A DNA stretch of 31,091 nucleotides from NCBI GenBank assembly GCA_030609125.1, contig JAUWCW010000001.1, forward strand, positions 1 through 31,091, read 5' to 3'. The position numbers and the translations under genes are program-made. Positions 6,025-15,721 of this stretch are shown here, one piece after another. This stretch comes from Candidatus Rokuibacteriota bacterium (GTDB lineage Bacteria > JAUVQV01). Positions within the stretch are counted from its first letter, which is position 1. Each line of letters opens with the position of its first letter. The notes below the pieces were generated by a model. The model was given only the letters and a program-made list of their open reading frames with translations, did no database searches and was not told the origin of the DNA.

Positions 6025-7277
6025 TCCCTGATCTGTCCCTGCCCGAAGACTACCCATTTGCTGCAGGTCAGCTCCTCGAGCCCCATGGGGCCTCTGGCGT
6101 GGAGCTTCTGCGTGCTGATGCCCATCTCGGCGCCCAGACCGTACTGGAATCCGTCGGAAAAGCGGGTCGAGGCGTTGACGATGACGGAGGAGGAGTCGAC
6201 TTCGGCGACGAAGCGCCATCCCCGCCCGTAGTTCTCGGTGATGATGGCCTCGGTGTGTCCCGAGCCGTAGCGGGCGATGTGATCCATCGCCTCCTCCAGG
6301 GAGCCGACAACCCGTACTGCCAGGACCAGGTCGAGAAACTCTTTCCCCCAGTCGGAGCGGGAGGCCCTGTGCACCCAGGGGGCGATGCGCCGGGTCTTCG
6401 CGCACCCCCGGATCTCCACGCCCGCCCGGGCGAACTCGGGGAGCATCCTCTCGAGGAAGGCGGGGGCGACGAGCTGGTGCACCAGCAGGGCCTCCATGGC
6501 GTTGCAGACGCCGGGTCGCTGCACCTTGGCATTGAAGCAGATCCTCACCGCGCTCTCCAGGTCCGCGTCCTCGTCGACGTAGGTGTGGCAGATCCCCTCG
6601 TAGTGCATGATGACGGGGATGGTGGAGTTCTCGACGACGGTCCTGATAAGCCCCTTGCCCCCCCTGGGAATCACCAGGTCTATGTGCCTGTCGAGCTTCA
6701 GAAGGTTCATGACCGCCCGGCGGTCGGAGGTCTGCACCATCTGGACCGCCTGACCCGGAAGCCCCGCTTCCCGCAGTGACTCCGCGGCGAGCTCGACCAG
6801 GGCGGTGTTGGAGTGGACAGCCTCCGAACCTCCCCGGAGGATGACGGCGTTGCCGGACTTGAGACAGAGGCCGGCGGCGTCGCAGGTCACGTTGGGCCGT
6901 GACTCGTAGATGATCCCGATCACCCCGAGGGGCACCCTCATTCGGCCTACACGCAGGCCGTTGGGCCTGACGGTCATGCCCGATATCTCTCCCACCGGGT
7001 CGGGGAGGGCGGCGATCTGCCTCAGCCCCTCGGCGACCCCTTCCAGCCGCTCCGGGGTGAGCCGGAGCCTGTCCTTCATCGCCTCCGGGAGCCTCCGCCT
7101 GGAGGCGGCGGCCAGGTCCTTTCTGTTGGCTTTCAGGACCGGCCCGCCCTCCTTCACCAGCTTGCGGGCGTAAGCCAGAAGGGCCCCGTTCTTGGCGTCC
7201 GTCGAGGCCTTCGCCAGGGAACGGGAAGCCTCCGCGGCGGTGCGGGCCAGGTCGAGCACCGATGTTCTTTTCTTCAT
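6021..7277 (-). CDS. proA: Glutamate-5-semialdehyde dehydrogenase (gamma-glutamyl phosphate reductase)
   Basis: ProA reduces gamma-glutamyl phosphate to glutamate semialdehyde with NADPH, the second step of proline synthesis. The 418 residues match the family's usual length. Motifs include VPLGVIGIIYESRPNVT, KSGNAVILRGGSEA, VIPRGGKGLI, HYEGICHTYVD, the catalytic Cys258 in RPGVCNAMEALL, and the C-terminal EVDSSSVIVNASTRFSDG and GLGAEMGISTQKLHARGPMG. The start codon is ATG with an AAGGAG-type site (minus-strand AAGAAGGAGAAGCC) directly before it. It follows proB after 47 bp and overlaps the PilZ gene by 4 bp. Confidence 0.97.
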   Translation of the reverse strand: MKKRTSVLDLARTAAEASRSLAKASTDAKNGALLAYARKLVKEGGPVLKANRKDLAAASRRRLPEAMKDRLRLTPERLEGVAEGLRQIAALPDPVGEISGMTVRPNGLRVGRMRVPLGVIGIIYESRPNVTCDAAGLCLKSGNAVILRGGSEAVHSNTALVELAAESLREAGLPGQAVQMVQTSDRRAVMNLLKLDRHIDLVIPRGGKGLIRTVVENSTIPVIMHYEGICHTYVDEDADLESAVRICFNAKVQRPGVCNAMEALLVHQLVAPAFLERMLPEFARAGVEIRGCAKTRRIAPWVHRASRSDWGKEFLDLVLAVRVVGSLEEAMDHIARYGSGHTEAIITENYGRGWRFVAEVDSSSVIVNASTRFSDGFQYGLGAEMGISTQKLHARGPMGLEELTCSKWVVFGQGQIRE

Positions 7278-7324
7278 GGCTTCTCCTTCTTCAGCCGCCG
7301 CCTGCGGATTTCCGCGGGGGCCTC

Positions 7325-8470
7325 TCAGATTCTATCATCAACGAGGACGAGGTCATCACGGTGGATGACCTCGTCGTAGGCGTATCCGAGCACCAGCCGC
7401 ACCTGGTCGGTGTGCAGCCCCTTGATCCTGGTCACATCGGCGGAGCCGTAGTTGACCAGCCCCCGGGCCACCTCGTTCCCGTCGGGCCCGACGACCCGCA
7501 CGGCGTCCCCGGCGCTGAACTCACCCTTCACGCCGGTGATTCCCGCGGGCAGAAGGCTCTTGCCCCCCTTGAGGACGGCCCGGGCCGCCCCGGCATCGAC
7601 GTCAACCCTCCCCTGGGGCGGGATGGAGTGAAGGATCCAGTGCTTTCTTCCCGCCATCTTCCGGCGGGGGGGGACGAAGAGGGTCCCCTTCTCCCTGCCG
7701 GCGAGCACGTCGTCTATGGCCCCCGGGTCCCTGCCGTCGGCGATCACCATGGGAATGCCGAAGTCCATGACCTTCTGCGCCGCCAGGAGCTTGGTGTACA
7801 TGCCGCCCGTGCCGATGCCCGAGCCGGCCTCTCCCGCCGCCTCCAGGAGTTCGCCGGTGATCTCGCGCACGGAAGGGATGAGACAGGCGCCGTCCTCGCA
7901 CCGGGGATCGGCGGTGAAGAGCCCCTCCACGTCGGAGAGAATCAGGAGCAGGTCCGCTTCGGCGAGACAGGCGACGGTGGCGGAGAGACTGTCGTTGTCG
8001 CCGACCTGAATTTCCTCCACGGCCACGCTGTCGTTCTCGTTGACGATGGGAACCACCCGGTGGGCGAGGAGAGTGAAGAGGGTGTTGCGGGCGTTCAGAT
8101 AACGCTTGCGGAAGGAAAACTCGTCCCGTGTGAGCAGGATCTGGGCGACCTGGCAGCCCCTCCTGGAAAAGGCCCTCTCGTAGGCCCACATCAGGTAGCT
8201 CTGGCCGATGGCGGCGGCAGCCTGTTTTTCCGGGATGTTCTGCGGGCGGCGGGAAAGGCCCAGCTTCGCCATGCCCGCGGCGATGGCTCCGGAAGAGGTG
8301 ATCAGCATCTCCCGGCCTTCCCCGTGGTGGCGGCTGACGGTCTCCGCCAGGGCGTCGATCTTTTCCGCGCTCAGCTGCCGCCCGTCCGTTATCAGACTGC
8401 TGCCGATCTTGACGACCACCCGCCGGGCGTCTGCGGCGATCTTCCTGCGCTCTCGTGCTGCTGATTTCAC
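7325..8470 (-). CDS. proB: Glutamate 5-kinase with C-terminal PUA domain
   Basis: ProB phosphorylates glutamate at the gamma-carboxyl, the committed and usually proline-inhibited step of proline synthesis. The 381-residue protein has the amino-acid-kinase core (VVVKIGSSLI; ITSSGAIAAGMAKLG; VPIVNENDSVAVEEI; GDNDSLSATVA; LSDVEGLFTADP; GTGGMYTKLLAA) followed by a PUA domain at about residues 285-375. I chose GTG at 8468-8470: it gives a normal N-terminus and sits about 28 nt after the predicted transcription start. The frame is open to a TTG at 8531-8533, but that TTG is part of the -35 element. No strong Shine-Dalgarno sequence precedes the GTG. Confidence 0.94.
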   Translation of the reverse strand: MKSAARERRKIAADARRVVVKIGSSLITDGRQLSAEKIDALAETVSRHHGEGREMLITSSGAIAAGMAKLGLSRRPQNIPEKQAAAAIGQSYLMWAYERAFSRRGCQVAQILLTRDEFSFRKRYLNARNTLFTLLAHRVVPIVNENDSVAVEEIQVGDNDSLSATVACLAEADLLLILSDVEGLFTADPRCEDGACLIPSVREITGELLEAAGEAGSGIGTGGMYTKLLAAQKVMDFGIPMVIADGRDPGAIDDVLAGREKGTLFVPPRRKMAGRKHWILHSIPPQGRVDVDAGAARAVLKGGKSLLPAGITGVKGEFSAGDAVRVVGPDGNEVARGLVNYGSADVTRIKGLHTDQVRLVLGYAYDEVIHRDDLVLVDDRI

Positions 8471-8504
8471 CAGGGGCCCGTCCGTTTCGAGGTGTCTGGA
8501 AAAC

Positions 8505-8533
8505 AGTATGCGTCGATTTGGGGCGGCGGTCAA
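8505..8533 (-). promoter_or_regulatory. Candidate proB promoter
   Basis: Minus strand TTGACC (8533-8528) and CATACT (8510-8505) with 17-bp spacing, in the 94-bp gap between obgE and proB. A small 5-bp hairpin with a 4-nt loop (8549-8562) lies between the obgE stop codon and this promoter, but it is too weak to call a terminator. The predicted start near 8498 leaves a leader of about 28 nt. Confidence 0.5.
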
Positions 8534-8564
8534 ATAGTGGGAAACAGCCGTCCTGCGGGACGCG

Positions 8565-9927
<1,363 letters not shown>

Positions 9928-9965
9928 AAGAGTGTCTCCCTGGAACAGGCAGCGAAGGCTGCCCG

Positions 9966-10283
9966 TTACTTCTCCACATCGATGGAGTTGATCCTGACCC
10001 TCGTCATCTTCTGCCGGTGGCCGGTCTTCTTGCGGTGGTCCTTGCGGCGCTTGTGCTTGAAAACGATGATCTTGGGGCCCTTCACCTCGCCCACGATCTC
10101 GCCGGTCACCTTGACCTGGGAGAGAGTGGGGCGTCCAATCAGCGTGTCTTCGTCGCCGACGCACATCAGCACCCTGTCGAAGCTGATCGGCTCGCCGGGC
10201 GTGCGGCCGACCTGCTCGATATCGATCATGTCGCCCACCGACACCCTGTACTGTTTGCCGCTCGTCTCGAGGACGGTATACAT
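9966..10283 (-). CDS. rplU: 50S ribosomal protein L21
   Basis: bL21 binds 23S rRNA. The 105 residues begin [18 protein letters not shown] and end with the basic [20 protein letters not shown] segment and the [10 protein letters not shown] tail typical of the family. I chose the ATG at 10281-10283 because AGGAGGT sits 8 nt upstream; a further 15 open codons upstream are leader sequence. It is the first gene of the rplU-rpmA-obgE unit and has a near-consensus promoter. Confidence 0.97.
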   Translation of the reverse strand: MYTVLETSGKQYRVSVGDMIDIEQVGRTPGEPISFDRVLMCVGDEDTLIGRPTLSQVKVTGEIVGEVKGPKIIVFKHKRRKDHRKKTGHRQKMTRVRINSIDVEK

Positions 10284-10331
10284 CTCGCTTACCTCCTGCT
10301 GCGCTCTTCTGCCTCTGATCGGGAACAAGGA

Positions 10332-10360
10332 AATTTACTCAATCAGAGCGTGTTTGTCAA
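10332..10360 (-). promoter_or_regulatory. rplU promoter
   Basis: Minus strand TTGACA (10360-10355), 17 bp, TAAATT (10337-10332), in the 88-bp gap between rng and rplU. The expected start near 10325 leaves a leader of about 42 nt with a strong ribosome site. A 7-bp inverted repeat, CTCTGAT (10313-10319) and ATCAGAG (10342-10348), flanks the -10 element and start and could be an operator. Confidence 0.65.
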
Positions 10361-10371
10361 CCGGAAAGCTG

Positions 10372-12006
10372 CTATTTTCTCCCTTTTACCTCGAACTGCT
10401 CGTGGTGAAAGGCGGTTTCCACCTTGGCGTGGACCTTCTTCCGCACCTGTTTCTCCACCTTGACGAGAAGGTCCCGCTTCTCGTCGAGCAGAAGCGTGAC
10501 GATGTCGGCGTGGGCCTTCACCTCCAGGTGGCGCTCCCGGGTCCTTGGGGCGATCCGCTGGATTTCCCTGAAAATTTCGCTGCAGATCGTCTGGTTGTCC
10601 TTGATGTAGCTGCGGCCTTCGCAGTAGGGGCAGGGGCGGGTCAGCAGCTTCAGGACCGACTCCCTCGTACGCTTTCTCGTCATTTCCACGAGGCCGAACT
10701 GGGAAATCTTGAGAATCTTGGTGTTCGCCTTGTCCGGCTTGAGGGCCTCGTCGAGAGCCCGGTAGACCTTTTCGCGGTTCTTCGCCACCGACATGTCGAT
10801 CAGGTCGAGAATGATGATGCCGCCCAGATTGCGCAGCCTGAGCTGGCGGCTGATCTCCTTGACCGCCTCGAGGTTCGTCTTCAGAACGGTCTCCTCCAGG
10901 TTGCCCTTGCCGACGAAACGGCCGGTGTTGACGTCGATGGAAACCAGGGCTTCCGTCTCGTCGATCAGCAGGTGGCCCCCCGACTTGAGCCAGACCTTGC
11001 GGCGCAGCAGCTTCTGGATCTCCGGCTCGATCTCGAGAATGTCGAAGAGGAGGCGACGGCCGGAATGGTAGGCGACCCGCTGCCGGAAATGGGGCGAGAA
11101 GGTCCGGACGAATTCGGCCACCCGGCGGTAGTCCTCCTTGTTGTCTATGAGAAGACGGTCGGTGTCGGAGGTGAAAAGCTCTCTCACCGACTTGAGCACC
11201 GGGTCGAGCTCGGAGTGGATGAGGGTCGCCGGGGGGGATTCCTCGCTCTTTTTCTTGATTTTCTTCCAGGTCCGGACGAGATAGCCCAGGTCGGCGGCGA
11301 GCTCTTCCTCGCTGCACCCCTCGGCCTCGGTGCGGACAATGACCCCGTTTTCGATGGGCTTGATTTTCTGAATGATCTCCTTGAGGCGGTGTCGCTCCTT
11401 GCCCTGGGAGATGCGCCGGGATATGCCTACGTGGGTCTCGGTGGGCATGAAGACGATAAAGCGCCCGGGGAGCGAGATGTGAGAAGTCAGCCGGGCGCCC
11501 TTGGTTCCCATGGCGTCCTTGGCGATCTGGACGATGAGCTCCTGGCCCTCGTGGACAATGTCCTGGATCTTCTGGCTCCGCTTCCGGGGCTTTCTCGGGG
11601 CCTTGCCCCCCCAGGACTCGTATTCGTCCAGGAGGGTCTCGCTGACCTCCGAGATGTAGAGAAACCCCGCCTTCTCCTGGCCGATGTCTACGAAGGCGGC
11701 CTGCATGCCGGGCAGGACGTTCGTCACCCTGCCCCGGTAGATGTTGCCCACCGTTCCCTGCTCCTGCTTCCACTCCTGGAGAAACTCCACGGCGACGTTG
11801 TTCTCCAGGAGGGCCACCCGCACTTCAAAGGTGTTGGAGCTGACGACGAGCTGCTTCGGGTAGGGCTTTTTTATCTCCTCGACGGGCATCTTCCCCAGGA
11901 GCCTGCCGATGCGCCGGCCGGTCTCCTGGAAGACCCGTGTCAGCTTCTGCAGGTAGCGGTCCTTGCCCGGTTTCTGCTGTTTGTCAGATTTATCGGTGTT
12001 TTCCAT
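10372..12006 (-). CDS. rng: Ribonuclease G (Rne/Rng family)
   Basis: RNase G/E endonucleases process rRNA and decay mRNA in the cytoplasm. The 544-residue protein has an S1 domain (GNIYRGRVTNVLPGMQAAFV, about residues 88-107, then DIGQEKAGFLY), catalytic aspartates Asp358 (VSIDVNTGRFVGK) and Asp401 (ILDLIDM), and the zinc-link CPYC at 459-462. It lacks the long C-terminal scaffold of RNase E. The N-terminus is about 50 residues longer than E. coli RNase G. The ATG at 12004-12006 lies inside the end of the upstream radical SAM gene (67-bp overlap) and has AGGAT 6 nt before it. An internal ATG at 11887-11889 would remove the overlap and shorten the basic extension, so the true start is uncertain. 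Confidence 0.93.
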   Translation of the reverse strand: MENTDKSDKQQKPGKDRYLQKLTRVFQETGRRIGRLLGKMPVEEIKKPYPKQLVVSSNTFEVRVALLENNVAVEFLQEWKQEQGTVGNIYRGRVTNVLPGMQAAFVDIGQEKAGFLYISEVSETLLDEYESWGGKAPRKPRKRSQKIQDIVHEGQELIVQIAKDAMGTKGARLTSHISLPGRFIVFMPTETHVGISRRISQGKERHRLKEIIQKIKPIENGVIVRTEAEGCSEEELAADLGYLVRTWKKIKKKSEESPPATLIHSELDPVLKSVRELFTSDTDRLLIDNKEDYRRVAEFVRTFSPHFRQRVAYHSGRRLLFDILEIEPEIQKLLRRKVWLKSGGHLLIDETEALVSIDVNTGRFVGKGNLEETVLKTNLEAVKEISRQLRLRNLGGIIILDLIDMSVAKNREKVYRALDEALKPDKANTKILKISQFGLVEMTRKRTRESVLKLLTRPCPYCEGRSYIKDNQTICSEIFREIQRIAPRTRERHLEVKAHADIVTLLLDEKRDLLVKVEKQVRKKVHAKVETAFHHEQFEVKGRK

Positions 12007-14537
12007 TGTTCATCCTGTGTTACGAGATTGGCAGTTCTGGTTATTTTCCATCCGAACTCCTCTTCCTTGCTGAACCCGCCCGCGACTCTGATCACGTCGC
12101 CGGGGCGGGGGGCGCTTCCGTTGACGCGGTGCAGGGAGAGGAGGAGCTCGATTTCCGACCCGCTCTCGCCGCTGAGCTCGGCCCCGGCGATGGACGGACG
12201 CAAGTTGACGGTCTTGATTTTTCCCCGGCGGGTCCTCTCCATGTTCAGATCGTCGTCGGCCTGCAGCCTGGAGAGGAGCCACTCGCCGGGTTCTTCAGAG
12301 GGGAGGTGCTCTTTGGGGAGGATCACGCGGTACGTCTGCAGGTCGATTATGTCGAAGAGGGACCGGCTCCTGGCATGCACCGCCACGGCCTGCCTGATCT
12401 CGATGCCCTCGGGAAGAGCGGCATTGAGCCTCCGGGCGATTTCTGCCGGGTTGAAGACAGCGCTCGTCTCAATGTCGATGTACTCCCGGTCCCCTTCGTA
12501 GCCGATCGGCAGGGGCGGTCCCGGCTGGATTTTCGGGTGGGGAGTGTGCCCCTGGGAGTAGGCTATCGGAATCTTCGCCCTCCGCAGGGCGCGGTGAAAC
12601 ATTCTCATCAGCGAAAGGTGCGGCAGGTACTTCATGCGGTCGTACTTGGCGAATTCCAGGCGGACCTTACCGTTTACCGTGGGGGGCCTGGGGAAAGCCG
12701 CCGCCGGCGCCCCCATCGCCTCATCCTCCCCGCCGGGCATGGGGTAGTCCTCGCAGAGTCCGCAGGAGGGGCAGTCCGTCGGATCGCAGGCGGGAGAAGG
12801 GACCGCTTCGAGGGCGCGGTTACGCTCCTCGAGAAGGAACTCCTTCAGGCCCGCCGAAGTGAAGTGGTCCCAGGGGAGGGGCTCACCGGGACGGCGCTCC
12901 CTGCCTATGAAGGCGTCCAGGTCGACGCCGTGTTCGCGGAAGGCCTCCGCCCAGGGCTGGAAGTCGAAATTTTCCGTCCACCCGTCGAAGGTCCGCCCCC
13001 TCTCCCAGGCCGAACGGATGACCCCGGCCATTCGACGGTCGCCCCGTGAGATGGCTCCCTCCAGGGCCGAAAGCTCCGGCTGATGCCACTTGAAGGCAAT
13101 GCCCCTCCTTTTCAGCCGGGCGCGAAGCCGGCCGAGGAGGGGATGAAGCTCCGAGGGGGTGAGCTGGGACGACCACTGAAAAGGGGTGTGCGGCTTGGGC
13201 ACGAAGGAGGAAACACTCACGCTCAGATGGGGGAAGCGGCCCAGGATCCCTTTGCCCGCTTTGCGGATCCTCATCGCGAGGTCGACGATGGCGTCCCTGT
13301 CGTCATCCGTCTCCGTGGGCAGGCCGATCATGAAATAGAGCTTGACCCGGTTCCACCCTTCCCGGAAAAGGCGGGAGCAGGTCTCCATGATCTGCTCCTC
13401 CGTCACTCCCTTGCTCACCACGTCCCGCAGCCGCTGGCTCCCGGCCTCGGGCGCTATGGTGAAACCCGTTCGTCTGACCTTCTTCACCTCGCGCAGAATG
13501 CCGTCCGTGATCGTCCCCGGCCGGAGAGAGGGCAGGGAAATGGAGACCTTCTCGTCGGCGTACCTGGCCATCAGCTCCGCCAGGAGGGGCTCCAGGCGCC
13601 GGTAGTCACCGCAGCTCAGGGCCGCGAGAGAGATTTCGTCGTAGCCCGTTGAGGCCAGGCTCTTGTCGGCCATCTCCAGGACCGTCCGGGGACTGCGCTC
13701 GCGGTAGGGCCGGTAGGTGGTGGCGGCCTGACAGAAACGGCAGCGCTGGATGCAGCCGCGGGCGATCTCGACGGTGACCCGGTCGTGTGTGGTCTCCAGG
13801 TAGGGCACGGGGGGGCGGACGGGGTAGGGCGCCGAATCGAGGTCGATGAGGGTCCTCTTTCTGATGACCGCCGGTACGCCTGCATGGAGCGGCTCGAGAG
13901 AGAGAATTCCCTCCCCTCCCTCGCCGGTCACCGCCCGGTAGAGGGAAGGCACGTAGACCCCTTCGATCTGTGCCAGCTTCCGCAAAGTGCTCTCCCGCTC
14001 CCTGCCTTTCCCCGCGGCGAGAGCGGCCGCTATCTCGAGGATCGCCTCCTCGCCGTCCCCGATGAGGAAGAAGTCGAAAAACTCCGCCAGCACCTCCGGG
14101 TTGGCCGCTCCCGGACCCCCTCCCCCGACAAAAGGGTGGCTTCCGGTGCGGTCCCGCGACGCCAGGGGAATTCCCGCAAGATCGAGTATGTTGAGGATGT
14201 TGGTGTACGTCAGTTCGTAGGGGAGCGTGAAACCCACCAGGTCGAAGTCTCCCAGGGGACGGCCGGATTCGAGGGATTCCAGGGGGAGGCCCAGGCGCCG
14301 CAGCTGCTCAGCCCGATCCGTCCAGGGGGCGAAGGCCCGCTCGGCGAGAAACTCCTCCCTGGCGTTGAGGATTTCGTAGAGGATCTTCAGGCCCAGGTGG
14401 GACATGCCGAGTTCGTACAGATCGGGGAAGACGAGGGCTATTCTTGCCTTCGCCTTCTCGAAGTCCTTGTGGGACGCGTTCACTTCCCCATCCAGGTACT
14501 GCAGGGGATTCGTGACGAAAAGGTTGTGATCGGTCAC
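11940..14537 (-). CDS. TIGR03960-type radical SAM protein fused to DUF2344
   Basis: This 865-residue protein combines a degenerate B12-binding-like N-terminal domain (IALVFPDLYELGMSHLGLKI near residue 35), a radical SAM domain with the 4Fe-4S motif CIQRCRFC (Cys262, Cys266, Cys269), a Cys cluster CDPTDCPSCGLC near 580-592, and a C-terminal DUF2344 domain (from about residue 622; GKVRLEFAKYDRMKYLPHLS, then AYSQGHTPHPKI). In many bacteria these occur as TIGR03960 and TIGR03936 proteins, often next to rng and rplU. The substrate is unknown; an rRNA or translation-related modification is often suggested from context. The start is GTG at 14535-14537, overlapping the rluD stop by 4 bp. The C-terminal end overlaps rng. 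Confidence 0.92.
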   Translation of the reverse strand: MTDHNLFVTNPLQYLDGEVNASHKDFEKAKARIALVFPDLYELGMSHLGLKILYEILNAREEFLAERAFAPWTDRAEQLRRLGLPLESLESGRPLGDFDLVGFTLPYELTYTNILNILDLAGIPLASRDRTGSHPFVGGGGPGAANPEVLAEFFDFFLIGDGEEAILEIAAALAAGKGRERESTLRKLAQIEGVYVPSLYRAVTGEGGEGILSLEPLHAGVPAVIRKRTLIDLDSAPYPVRPPVPYLETTHDRVTVEIARGCIQRCRFCQAATTYRPYRERSPRTVLEMADKSLASTGYDEISLAALSCGDYRRLEPLLAELMARYADEKVSISLPSLRPGTITDGILREVKKVRRTGFTIAPEAGSQRLRDVVSKGVTEEQIMETCSRLFREGWNRVKLYFMIGLPTETDDDRDAIVDLAMRIRKAGKGILGRFPHLSVSVSSFVPKPHTPFQWSSQLTPSELHPLLGRLRARLKRRGIAFKWHQPELSALEGAISRGDRRMAGVIRSAWERGRTFDGWTENFDFQPWAEAFREHGVDLDAFIGRERRPGEPLPWDHFTSAGLKEFLLEERNRALEAVPSPACDPTDCPSCGLCEDYPMPGGEDEAMGAPAAAFPRPPTVNGKVRLEFAKYDRMKYLPHLSLMRMFHRALRRAKIPIAYSQGHTPHPKIQPGPPLPIGYEGDREYIDIETSAVFNPAEIARRLNAALPEGIEIRQAVAVHARSRSLFDIIDLQTYRVILPKEHLPSEEPGEWLLSRLQADDDLNMERTRRGKIKTVNLRPSIAGAELSGESGSEIELLLSLHRVNGSAPRPGDVIRVAGGFSKEEEFGWKITRTANLVTQDEQWKTPINLTNSRNRARTATCRS

Positions 14538-15478
14538 CGGGGGAGAATCCTCTCGAAGGGCCCGGGAAGGGGAGCCTCAAGCCGCAGCGTCGTGCCGGTC
14601 ACGGGGTGACGACAGCTTATTTTCCAGGCGTGCAGGGCAAGACGCGTTTCGAAGCCGTACCGCCTGCCGGCGGCGTAATAGGAGCTTCCCCTCCGCGGCT
14701 TGGGGCCGTAAATCGGGTCGCCCAGAACGGGGTGGCGGCTTTCGGCGAGGTGGACCCGGATCTGGTGGGTCCGTCCCGTTTCGGGGTGCAGCTCGACGAG
14801 GCTCGCCTCCTCGAGTTTCCTGAGAACGCGGTAGCGTGTCACGGCCGTTCTCGGCTTCTCCGTGCGGGACGAGATCTTCTTCCTCTCCCGGCGGTCCCGG
14901 CCGATGGAGGTGTCCCAGATCCCCTGGTCCCGCCGGAAGCTGCCGGCGGCGACGGCCAGGTAGGTCTTGTCCACTCTCCGGCGGGCGAACTGTGAGGCCA
15001 GGCGGCGGTGGGCGATGTCGTTCTTCGCCACCAGGACGATCCCCGACGTGTCCTTGTCCAGGCGGTGCACGATGCCCGGCCGTCCCGCCCCTCCGGCCCG
15101 GGAGAGAGAGGGGCTCATGTGCAGAAGGGCGTTGACGAGAGTCCCTCCCGGATGGCCGGGAGCGGGGTGGACGACCATCCCCGGCGGCTTGTCGACTGCC
15201 AGAAGGTCGTCGTCCTCGTAAATGGTGCACAGCGGGATGTCTTCGGGGAGGTGCGCGGACTTCTCCGGTTCAGGGAGGGTGATGCGAAGCAGGTCCTTTC
15301 CCCGGGCCAGGTACCGTTTCGGGGCGGGGCGGTCGTTGACGGTGACCAGACCGATGCTGATCATCTTCTGCACACGGCTCCGGGAAAGGTCCGGAATGAG
15401 CCGGGGAATCAGCTGGTCAAGCCGAACGCCGGCTACCCGGTCCTCGACCCGAAAAAGGAAGGTCCTGTTCTGTTCCAT
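14534..15478 (-). CDS. rluD: Pseudouridine synthase, RluA/RluD family
   Basis: The 314-residue protein has an N-terminal S4 RNA-binding domain (VRLDQLIPRLIPDLSRSRVQ, about residues 16-35) and the RluA-type catalytic domain with the active-site Asp in HRLDKDTSGIVLVAKND, plus ELHPETGRTHQIRVHLA and HPVLGDPIYG. It converts uridines of rRNA to pseudouridine; the S4-containing architecture favours RluD (23S rRNA helix 69), but site specificity cannot be proved here. The start ATG is at 15476-15478, about 80 nt after a near-consensus promoter. Its 3' end overlaps the radical SAM gene by 4 bp, so rluD-radical SAM-rng probably form one unit. Confidence 0.92.
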   Translation of the reverse strand: MEQNRTFLFRVEDRVAGVRLDQLIPRLIPDLSRSRVQKMISIGLVTVNDRPAPKRYLARGKDLLRITLPEPEKSAHLPEDIPLCTIYEDDDLLAVDKPPGMVVHPAPGHPGGTLVNALLHMSPSLSRAGGAGRPGIVHRLDKDTSGIVLVAKNDIAHRRLASQFARRRVDKTYLAVAAGSFRRDQGIWDTSIGRDRRERKKISSRTEKPRTAVTRYRVLRKLEEASLVELHPETGRTHQIRVHLAESRHPVLGDPIYGPKPRRGSSYYAAGRRYGFETRLALHAWKISCRHPVTGTTLRLEAPLPGPFERILPR

Positions 15479-15540
15479 GGAGTACGCACGTCCCGAAAAA
15501 TATATAAGCCAGCCGGCATGTTTACTCAGTCACGGCGGCC

Positions 15541-15570
15541 TTGTCGACAAAATATTATTCTAAAATAATA
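15541..15570. repeat. Two palindromes at the rluD promoter
   Basis: TATTATT (15553-15559), 4 bp, AATAATA (15564-15570) is a perfect 7-bp inverted repeat covering the -10 element and the expected start of the rluD promoter. Next to it TTGTCGACAA (15541-15550) is a perfect 10-bp palindrome in the early leader. Both are operator-like. The AT-rich arms could also occur by chance in a promoter. Confidence 0.55.
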
Positions 15571-15593
15571 CCTTCCCCGTCCGGTTTTGTCAA
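15565..15593 (-). promoter_or_regulatory. rluD operon promoter
   Basis: Minus strand TTGACA (15593-15588), 17 bp, TATTAT (15570-15565): a full -35 match and five of six -10 bases at ideal spacing. It would drive rluD, the radical SAM gene and rng. The predicted leader is about 80 nt and contains the TTGTCGACAA palindrome. Confidence 0.7.
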
Positions 15594-15633
15594 CTTTTCC
15601 CGGGGAACACCGGCCGGGAGTGCGCGGATGGTG

Positions 15634-15656
15634 ACCGGAGGGATTTCCCTGCCGGT
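15634..15656. repeat. GC-rich hairpin in the divergent region
   Basis: ACCGGAGGGA (15634-15643), 2 nt, TCCCT (15646-15650), one bulged G, CCGGT (15652-15656) forms a 10-bp stem. It sits between the rluD promoter and the plus-strand propeller gene. No T-run follows on either strand, so it is not a standard terminator; it may be a protein-binding site or insulator. Confidence 0.5.
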
Positions 15657-15681
15657 GCGCTGGGGGGCGGGAAATATGATT

Positions 15682-15717
15682 TTGTAACCCATTGAAGATA
15701 AAAAAGTATTAAAATAC
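15682..15717 (+). promoter_or_regulatory. Candidate promoter with palindrome for the sensor cluster
   Basis: TTGTAA (15682-15687) and TATTAA (15707-15712) are 19 bp apart, which is long; an overlapping TAAAAT (15710-15715) is a better -10. The perfect palindrome GTATTAAAATAC (15706-15717) overlaps both, ending 4 bp before the GTG at 15722. No Shine-Dalgarno sequence is present. If either -10 is real, transcription starts at or very near the GTG, giving a leaderless message. Confidence 0.4.
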
Positions 15718-15721
15718 CAGG

